Positions 55,238 to 64,000 of a stretch of 64,000 bases of DNA are shown piece after piece. Below the pieces are notes generated by a model, which saw nothing but the letters and a program-made list of their open reading frames with translations, did not search any database and was not told where the DNA came from. A program made the translations under genes and the position numbers. Source of the DNA: Mycobacterium sp. DL592. Its GTDB lineage: Bacteria; Actinomycetota; Actinomycetes; Mycobacteriales; Mycobacteriaceae. How positions within the stretch are numbered: position 1 is the first letter of the stretch; every line of letters begins with the position of its first letter. The stretch lies in contig NZ_CP050192.1 of the NCBI RefSeq assembly GCF_011694515.1, forward strand, positions 2,112,156 to 2,176,155. The letters are read 5' to 3'.

Positions 55238-56698
55238 ATGAGCTCGTCGCAAAACAGCACGAACGGCACCGCACAGATCGGCGTCACCGGCCTGGCGGTG
55301 ATGGGTTCGAACCTGGCCCGCAACTTCGCCCGCCACGGCTACACCGTCGCACTGCACAACCGGTCGGTGGCCAAGACCGATGCGCTGCTCGAGCAGCACG
55401 GAGCGGACGGCAACTTCGTGCGCAGCGAGACCATCGAGGAGTTCCTGGCCGCGCTGGAGAAGCCGCGCCGGGTGATCATCATGGTCAAGGCGGGTGACCC
55501 CACCGACGCCGTCATCAACGAGCTGGCCGACGCCATGGAGCCTGGCGACATCATCATCGACGGCGGCAACGCGCTCTACACCGACACGATCCGCCGCGAG
55601 AAGGCCATCCGCGAGCGTGGACTGCACTTCGTCGGAGCCGGCATCTCCGGTGGCGAGGAAGGCGCCCTCAACGGGCCCTCGATCATGCCCGGCGGCCCCG
55701 CCGAGTCCTACGTCTCGCTGGGCCCGCTGCTCGAGGAGATCTCGGCCCACGTCGACGGCGTGCCCTGCTGCACCCACATCGGCCCCGACGGCGCCGGACA
55801 CTTCGTCAAGATGGTCCACAACGGCATCGAGTACTCCGACATGCAGCTCATCGGCGAGGCCTACCAGTTGCTGCGCGACGGCCTGGGCCTGGCCGCCCCG
55901 CAGATCGCGGACATCTTCGCCGACTGGAACTCCGGCGACCTGGACAGCTACCTCATCGAGATCACCGCCGAGGTGCTGCGCCAGATCGACGCCAAGACCG
56001 GCAAGCCGCTGGTCGACGTGATCGTCGACGAGGCCGAGCAGAAGGGCACCGGCCGCTGGACGGTCAAGTCCGCACTCGACCTCGGGGTGCCCGTCACCGG
56101 GATCGCCGAGGCGGTATTCGCCCGCGCCCTGTCCGGGTCGGTTCCGCAGCGCCGGGCCACCACCGGCCTGGCCTCCGGCGTTCTGGGCCAACAGCCAACG
56201 GATGCACAGCAATTCACCGAGGACGTGCAGCGTGCGCTGTATGCCTCGAAGATCGTCGCCTATGCGCAGGGGTTCAACCAGATCCAGGCCGGCTCGGCCG
56301 AATACAACTGGGACATCACCCCGGGCGACCTGGCCACCATCTGGCGCGGCGGCTGCATCATCCGGGCCAAGTTCCTCAACCGGATCAAGGACGCGTTCGA
56401 CGAGAACCCCAACCTGCCGACGCTGATCGCCGCACCCTACTTCCGCAGCGCGGTCGAATCGGCGATCGACAGCTGGCGCCGCGTCGTCGTAACCGCCACC
56501 GAGCTGGGCATCCCGATCCCCGGCTTCGCCTCGGCGCTGTCCTACTACGACGCGCTGCGCACCGAGCGGCTGCCCGCTGCGCTGACCCAGGGGCTGCGCG
56601 ACTTCTTCGGCGCGCACACCTACGGGCGCACCGACGCCGACCCGGCCGCCCGTTTCCACACGCTCTGGAGCGGGGACCGCAGCGAGGTACAGGCCTGA
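55238..56698 (+). CDS. gnd: 6-phosphogluconate dehydrogenase (decarboxylating)
   Basis: A 486-residue NADP-dependent enzyme. GVTGLAVMGSNLARNFARHGYTV holds the cofactor motif, ISGGEEGALNGPSIMPGG is the substrate-binding signature, and HFVKMVHNGIEYSDMQL has the catalytic Lys. It converts 6-phosphogluconate to ribulose-5-phosphate, CO2 and NADPH. Length fits the long dimeric type. GAAAGG precedes the ATG. It matches gnd1 (Rv1844c) in position between blaR and guaB1. Confidence 0.97.
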   Translation: MSSSQNSTNGTAQIGVTGLAVMGSNLARNFARHGYTVALHNRSVAKTDALLEQHGADGNFVRSETIEEFLAALEKPRRVIIMVKAGDPTDAVINELADAMEPGDIIIDGGNALYTDTIRREKAIRERGLHFVGAGISGGEEGALNGPSIMPGGPAESYVSLGPLLEEISAHVDGVPCCTHIGPDGAGHFVKMVHNGIEYSDMQLIGEAYQLLRDGLGLAAPQIADIFADWNSGDLDSYLIEITAEVLRQIDAKTGKPLVDVIVDEAEQKGTGRWTVKSALDLGVPVTGIAEAVFARALSGSVPQRRATTGLASGVLGQQPTDAQQFTEDVQRALYASKIVAYAQGFNQIQAGSAEYNWDITPGDLATIWRGGCIIRAKFLNRIKDAFDENPNLPTLIAAPYFRSAVESAIDSWRRVVVTATELGIPIPGFASALSYYDALRTERLPAALTQGLRDFFGAHTYGRTDADPAARFHTLWSGDRSEVQA

Positions 56699-56707
56699 GC
56701 AAATTAG

Positions 56708-58153
<1,446 letters not shown>

Positions 58154-58225
58154 GACCGGGTGGCGCGCCGCAACCGCTAACATAGGGCTTGTTTCACGCT
58201 CCACCGAGGAAGGAAGGGATCGTCA

Positions 58226-58356
58226 GTGCCGCAGGCACCCGTCGAGGCCCCCGCTGAGCGGGCTGCCCGGGCCGAGCAGGCACCGGACGAGGCCGAGGCC
58301 GAACCCTCCCCTAGACAGCCGGGCGTACGGCCCGGCGGCCAATCGGTGAGAACCCG

Positions 58357-58360
<4 letters not shown>
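58226..58360 (+). CDS. Small ORF (44 residues) coupled to the CNNM gene
   Basis: GTG at 58226 to TGA at 58360 encodes [20 protein letters not shown]... rich in Ala, Pro, Glu and Arg, with no hydrophobic segment. A strong purine-rich ribosome site (GAAGGAAGGGA, 58209-58219) precedes it, better than any before the CNNM start. Its stop overlaps the downstream ATG (ATGA at 58357-58360), so translation of the CNNM gene may depend on it. It could be a leader peptide, a short partner protein, or a misassigned N-terminus. No homologue was recognised. Confidence 0.5.
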
Positions 58361-59720
<1,360 letters not shown>

Positions 59721-59721
<1 letters not shown>

Positions 59722-60776
59722 TGGGTGGTGACATTTTCGGCGTGCTGCTGACCGTGGCACTGCTGGCGGCCAACGCCTTCTTCGTCGGTTCGGAGTTCGC
59801 CCTGATCTCGGCGCGGCGCGACCGGCTGGAATCGCTTGCCGAACAGGGCAAGAAGAGCGCGGTGACGGTGCTGCGGGCCGGTGAGCAGCTCTCGCTGATG
59901 CTCGCCGGCGCCCAACTGGGCATCACGGTGTGCTCGATCCTGCTCGGCCGCGTCGGTGAACCCGCCGTCGCACACCTGCTGGAAAAGCCGTTCGACCTCG
60001 TCGGGGTGCCCGACGCCGTCCTGCACACGGTGTCGTTCCTGGTGGCCCTGGCCATCGTGGTGACGCTGCACGTGCTGCTGGGTGAGATGGTGCCCAAGAA
60101 CATCGCGATCGCCGGCCCGGAGAAGACCGCCATGCTGGTGGTGCCGGTCTACCTGGTCTACGTGCGGATCGCCCGGCCGTTCATCGCCTTCTACAACTGG
60201 GCGGCCAACACCACGCTGCACCTGTTCGGGGTGGAGGCCAAGGACGAACTCGACGTCACCGTCTCCACCGTGGAACTCGCCGAGATGATCGCCGAGTCCA
60301 GCTCCGAGGGGCTGCTGGACCCCGAGGAACACCTGCGGCTGACCAGGGCCCTGCAGATCCGCAACCGGGTGGTCAACGACATCGCGGTGCCGCTGGACCA
60401 GATCCGGGCGGTACCGGTGGCCGCCGCGGGCTGCGGCCCGACGGTGGCCGCGGTGACCGAGGCGCTGACCGACACCGGGTACTCGCGTTTCCCGGTGGTC
60501 GGCGTGGACGGCACCCTGATCGGCTACCTGCACATCAAGGATGTGTTGTCCGAGATCGACGACCCGAACACCGTGCTCGACGGATCCGTGGTCCGCCCGC
60601 TGCCGCAACTGGCCTCGGACATGCCGCTGCCCGACGCGTTGGCCAAGCTCAGGCAGGACAACAGCCACCTGGCGATGGTGATCGGCCAGGACGGCCGGGT
60701 GTGCGCGATGGCGGCGCTGGAGGATCTCGTGGAGGATCTCGTGGGCACCGTGCGCGACGGAACCCATCGTGCGTGA
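59721..60776 (+). CDS. Second CNNM-type CBS-domain protein (Rv1841c-like)
   Basis: A 351-residue paralogue of the preceding protein. DUF21/CNNM membrane domain (about 1-190; GEMVPKNIAIAGPEKT) and two CBS-like segments (about 205-340; YSRFPVVGVDGTLIGYLHIKDVL), ending without the CorC/HlyC domain found in its neighbour. The pair may form hetero-oligomers in magnesium or cobalt handling. Its start shares one base with the previous stop, and its stop overlaps the next start by eight bases. Confidence 0.9.
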
Positions 60777-61683
60777 GGCCGTCCTCGACGAGGACCAGTG
60801 GCTGCCGAAGGCCGCCGAGCACCGGGCCGTCGTGGAGGACCTGACGGGCGAGCACCGGCGGCGCGCCCAACGTGGTGAAACTCACCCGGTGTGGGATTTC
60901 CTGTTCACCTACTACAGCCTGCGGCCACGCCAGCTGCGGCTGTGGCATCCCGGGTACGGCACCGCACTGGCCGGCGCCTCGGCCCGCCGGTACCTCGACA
61001 AGACGGGCTACGTGTCGACGCCGGCCGGGGTGACCGTCGGCGCCGAGTACCTCCACGCGCGGCTGGACACGGTGGGATTCATCGCCGGCCTGCTGCGCGC
61101 CACCGCGGATCGGGCACCGCAGTACAGCTGCTTCGGCATGCATGAATGGGCGATGGTCTACCGCAGCGACGACGTCCGGCACGCCGCGGTGCCGCTGCGA
61201 CTGGGCAGGGCGGGCACCGACGCCGTCGTTGAGTCGATGCCGTTGCGCTGCAGCCACTTCGACGCGTTTCGCTTCTTCACCCCGGCGGCGGTGACCCGGA
61301 ATCAGGTGACCCCGACCAGGTCCGGGCAGAGCGACTGGGAGCAGCCGGGCTGCCTGCACGCCAACATGGACCTCTACAAGTGGTGCTACAAGCTCGGCCC
61401 GCTGACCGAATCCGGACTGCTGCTGGAGTGCCTTCGGCTGGCCGCGCAGGCCCGCGAACTCGACATGCGCGCCAGCCCCTATGACCTGTCGGAGTTCGGC
61501 TTCGAGCCGATCGCCGTCGAGGACCCGGCCGGTCGGGCGGAATACGTACGGCGCCAGAGCGTTGTCGCGCAGCGCGCCGCACCGCTGCGGGCGGCTCTGC
61601 TGGCGCGCTGCGAGCAGCTGCTGGCGGCTGCCGCGACGCAGGAGAGCACGTTACCGGCGGGTACGCTGAATGGATTGTCGTGA
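60769..61683 (+). CDS. Conserved actinobacterial protein (often labelled 3-methyladenine DNA glycosylase)
   Basis: A 304-residue soluble protein with conserved-looking segments [26 protein letters not shown] (about 39-64) and [21 protein letters not shown] (about 193-213). I recall relatives being labelled 3-methyladenine DNA glycosylase, but neither the HhH-GPD nor the AAG fold motif is evident, so I treat that label as unsupported. The C-terminal third is helical and Ala-rich. It starts with GTG, overlapping the CNNM gene by eight bases, and precedes glcB by ten bases. Confidence 0.6.
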   Translation: MREAVLDEDQWLPKAAEHRAVVEDLTGEHRRRAQRGETHPVWDFLFTYYSLRPRQLRLWHPGYGTALAGASARRYLDKTGYVSTPAGVTVGAEYLHARLDTVGFIAGLLRATADRAPQYSCFGMHEWAMVYRSDDVRHAAVPLRLGRAGTDAVVESMPLRCSHFDAFRFFTPAAVTRNQVTPTRSGQSDWEQPGCLHANMDLYKWCYKLGPLTESGLLLECLRLAAQARELDMRASPYDLSEFGFEPIAVEDPAGRAEYVRRQSVVAQRAAPLRAALLARCEQLLAAAATQESTLPAGTLNGLS

Positions 61684-61693
61684 GGGAGGACTG

Positions 61694-63859
61694 ATGACAG
61701 AACGCGTGTCCGTCGGCAACCTGCGGGTGGCGCAGGTGCTGTACGACTTCATCACCAACGAGGCGCTGCCCGGCACCGAGATCGACGCCGACAGCTTCTG
61801 GGCGGGTGTCGACAAGGTCGTCACCGACCTCGCGCCGAAAAACCAGGACCTCCTCGCCCGCCGCGATGACCTGCAGGCCCAGATCGACAAGTGGCACCGG
61901 CAGCGCATCATCGGCGGTATCGACGCCGGCGAGTACCAGCAGTTCCTCGCCGACATCGGCTACCTGCTGCCTGAGCCCGACGACTTCTCGATCACCACCT
62001 CGAACGTCGACGACGAGATCACCACCACGGCGGGCCCGCAGCTGGTGGTGCCGATCCTCAACGCCCGCTTCGCGCTCAACGCCGCGAACGCCCGCTGGGG
62101 TTCGCTGTACGACGCGCTCTACGGCACCGATGTGATCAGCTCCGAGGACGGCGCCGAGCCCGGCACCGGCTATAACAAGGTCCGCGGCGACAAGGTGATC
62201 GCCTACGCCCGCACCTTCCTCGACCAGGCCGCGCCGCTGGCCTCCGGATCGTGGAGTGACGCCACCGGACTGTCCGTCGTCGAAGGTGTCCTGGAGATCG
62301 CGCAGGGCGAGCAGGTCACCGGTCTGGCCAGCCCGGAGAAGTTCCTGGGTTACACCGGCACGCTCGGCTCCCCCTCCTGGTCGGTGCTGCTGGTCAACAA
62401 CGGCCTGCACATCGAGATCCTGGTCGACCCGCAGTCGCCCGTCGGCTCCACCGACAAGGCCGGCATCAAGGACGTCGTGCTGGAGTCGGCCATCACCACG
62501 ATCATGGACTTCGAGGATTCGGTGGCCGCGGTCGACGCCGACGACAAGGTGCTCGGTTACCGCAACTGGCTCGGCCTGAACAAGGGCGATCTCGCCGAAC
62601 AGGTCAGCAAGGGCGGCAAGACCTTCACGCGCGTGCTCAACGGCGACCGCACCTACACATCACCGGACGGATCCGAGTTCACCCTGCCCGGCCGCAGCCT
62701 GCTGTTCGTCCGCAACGTCGGGCACCTGATGACCAACGACGCAATCGTGGACGCCGACGGCAACGAGGTCTTCGAGGGCATCCAGGACGCCCTGTTCACC
62801 ACGCTGATCGCGATGCACGGCCTGAACGGGCAGAACAGCCGCACCGGCTCGATCTACATCGTCAAGCCCAAGATGCACGGCCCGGACGAAGTCGCCTTCA
62901 CCTGCGAGCTGTTCAGCCGCGTCGAAGATGTCCTGGGCCTGCCGCAGAACACCATCAAGGTCGGCATCATGGACGAGGAGCGCCGCACCTCGGCCAACCT
63001 CAAGGCCTGCGTCAAGGCCGCCGCCGACCGGGTGGCGTTCATCAACACCGGCTTCCTGGACCGCACCGGCGACGAGATCCACACCTCGATGGAAGCCGGC
63101 CCGATGATCCGCAAGGGCGCGATGAAGACCCAGCCGTGGATCCTGGCCTACGAAGACCAGAACGTCGACGTCGGTCTGGCCACCGGGTTCTCCGGCAAGG
63201 CACAGATCGGCAAGGGCATGTGGGCGATGACCGACCTGATGGCCGACATGGTCGCCCAGAAGATCGGCCAGCCGCGCGCGGGCGCCACCACAGCCTGGGT
63301 GCCGTCGCCCACCGCGGCGACCCTGCACGCCATGCACTACCACTACGTCGACGTCTACGCGGTGCACAAGGAGCTGGCCGGCAAGCCCCGCACCACCAAG
63401 GATCAGCTGCTGACCATCCCGCTGGCCGCCGAGCTGGCCTGGTCGCCGGAGGAGATCCACGAAGAGGTCGACAACAACTGCCAGTCCATCCTGGGCTACG
63501 TGGTGCGCTGGATCGATGCCGGCGTCGGCTGCTCGAAGGTGCCCGACATCCATGACGTCGCGCTCATGGAGGACCGCGCCACACTGCGGATCTCCAGTCA
63601 GCTGCTGGCGAACTGGCTGCGGCACGGTGTCATCACCGAAGACGACGTCACGACGAGCCTGCGCCGGATGGCGGCGGTGGTCGACCAACAGAACGCCGCC
63701 GACCCCGACTACCGCCCGATGGCGCCCGACCCGGAGGGAAGTATCGCCTTCGGGGCCGCCCAGGAGCTGATCCTGGCGGGCGCAGCTCAGCCCAGCGGCT
63801 ACACCGAGCCGATCCTGCACCGGCGTCGGCGGGAGTTCAAGGCTTCGGTCGGGGGCTGA
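61694..63859 (+). CDS. glcB: Malate synthase G
   Basis: A 721-residue malate synthase G, close to the roughly 740 of M. tuberculosis GlcB. Active-site segments are [11 protein letters not shown] (Arg), MDEERRTS (Mg-binding Glu), [15 protein letters not shown] (Mg-binding Asp) and [12 protein letters not shown] (catalytic Asp). It condenses glyoxylate with acetyl-CoA to malate in the glyoxylate shunt, for growth on fatty acids or acetate. The ATG at 61694 is supported by GGGAGGA upstream; an in-frame GTG at 61670 is ignored. No isocitrate lyase gene lies nearby. Confidence 0.97.
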   Translation: MTERVSVGNLRVAQVLYDFITNEALPGTEIDADSFWAGVDKVVTDLAPKNQDLLARRDDLQAQIDKWHRQRIIGGIDAGEYQQFLADIGYLLPEPDDFSITTSNVDDEITTTAGPQLVVPILNARFALNAANARWGSLYDALYGTDVISSEDGAEPGTGYNKVRGDKVIAYARTFLDQAAPLASGSWSDATGLSVVEGVLEIAQGEQVTGLASPEKFLGYTGTLGSPSWSVLLVNNGLHIEILVDPQSPVGSTDKAGIKDVVLESAITTIMDFEDSVAAVDADDKVLGYRNWLGLNKGDLAEQVSKGGKTFTRVLNGDRTYTSPDGSEFTLPGRSLLFVRNVGHLMTNDAIVDADGNEVFEGIQDALFTTLIAMHGLNGQNSRTGSIYIVKPKMHGPDEVAFTCELFSRVEDVLGLPQNTIKVGIMDEERRTSANLKACVKAAADRVAFINTGFLDRTGDEIHTSMEAGPMIRKGAMKTQPWILAYEDQNVDVGLATGFSGKAQIGKGMWAMTDLMADMVAQKIGQPRAGATTAWVPSPTAATLHAMHYHYVDVYAVHKELAGKPRTTKDQLLTIPLAAELAWSPEEIHEEVDNNCQSILGYVVRWIDAGVGCSKVPDIHDVALMEDRATLRISSQLLANWLRHGVITEDDVTTSLRRMAAVVDQQNAADPDYRPMAPDPEGSIAFGAAQELILAGAAQPSGYTEPILHRRRREFKASVGG

Positions 63860-63970
63860 CCAGCCCCGGGTCACCGTCGTCAGGTGGCGAACCGCTGATC
63901 GCTAGACTCGTGCGGGATCTGGCGGCACACACCGCGCGAACCGTTCGACGAAAGAGGATCAGTCACCGCC

Positions 63971-64000
63971 ATGGGCAGGCACAGCAAACCCGGTCCCGGA
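63971..64000 (+). CDS. Start of the next gene, first ten codons (Rv1836c-like, partial)
   Basis: ATG at 63971 opens MGRHSKPGPG, running off the window. AGAGGA lies about 15 bases upstream, and TAGACT at 63903-63908 could be a -10 element further back. From memory Rv1836c, just beyond glcB in M. tuberculosis, begins with a very similar MGRHSKP sequence and carries a membrane segment with a substrate-binding-like/VWA domain. Only ten codons are seen. Confidence 0.6.
   Translation, partial: MGRHSKPGPG

Overview
The window is high-GC actinobacterial chromosome, almost certainly from a fast-growing Mycobacterium (Mycolicibacterium). Grounds: an antigen-85 mycolyltransferase, an Apa (Rv1860-type) protein, F420-dependent enzymes, GuaB1, a PrrB-like kinase, a 13E12/DUF222 HNH protein, an IdeR-type iron box and a mycobacterial SOS box. 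From memory of the M. tuberculosis H37Rv map (no search was possible), the window is the counterpart of about Rv1836c to Rv1876, with extra genes inserted. Recognisable anchors, left to right, are bfrA, an Rv1873-type DUF1810 protein, Rv1867, Rv1866, adhA, Rv1861, apa, modC-modB, Rv1856c, Rv1855c, ndh, the urease genes, Rv1847, blaI-blaR, gnd1, guaB1, Rv1842c-Rv1841c and glcB.

Layout. 1-9.6 kb: bfr/bfd divergent pair with an IdeR box; a crotonase/PPOX/EthD operon; a FUSC membrane protein; a formylglycine sulfatase; a thioesterase; an NCS2 permease; a cupin. 9.7-14.3 kb: TPR protein, rhomboid-like membrane protein, deaminase, GH13 hydrolase, DUF1810. 14.3-22.8 kb: antigen 85, a strong terminator, Lon protease with a candidate ECF-sigma promoter, a long hairpin with a TfoX-like relic, an operon joining a Rossmann/PEP-swivel fusion to a SHOCT membrane protein, and an Rv1867-type thiolase-like protein. 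22.8-32.7 kb: alpha/beta hydrolase, second sulfatase, SOS-boxed HNH gene, Gly-rich repeat lipoprotein, exported Ala-rich protein, and a CoA-transferase/aldehyde dehydrogenase operon. 32.7-40.8 kb: phosphoketolase, CPBP protease, CGNR regulator divergent from an unknown gene, alcohol dehydrogenase, Acg-like nitroreductase with a DosR-like box, GlsB-like protein, Apa. 40.9-47.9 kb: modBC without modA, SDR, LLM oxidoreductase, type II NADH dehydrogenase, hemophore-like protein, orphan PrrB-like kinase. 47.9-53.6 kb: ureABCFGD, a thioesterase and an iron-regulated FhuF-like gene. 53.6-64 kb: CRP site, blaI/blaR, gnd, guaB1, a 44-codon small ORF coupled to two CNNM/CorC-type proteins, a conserved protein, malate synthase G, and the first ten codons of the next gene.

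No rRNA, tRNA, CRISPR array, insertion sequence or prophage was seen. The window reads as core chromosome with gene-level gains and losses. Its best leads are regulatory sites matching known mycobacterial consensus motifs (IdeR, LexA, CRP, DosR-like, ECF sigma), a CGNR regulator with a palindrome inside a promoter, a PEP-swivel protein without its catalytic histidine, an orphan PrrB-like kinase, and an unannotated small ORF. All family calls are by reading the sequence; none was checked against a database.
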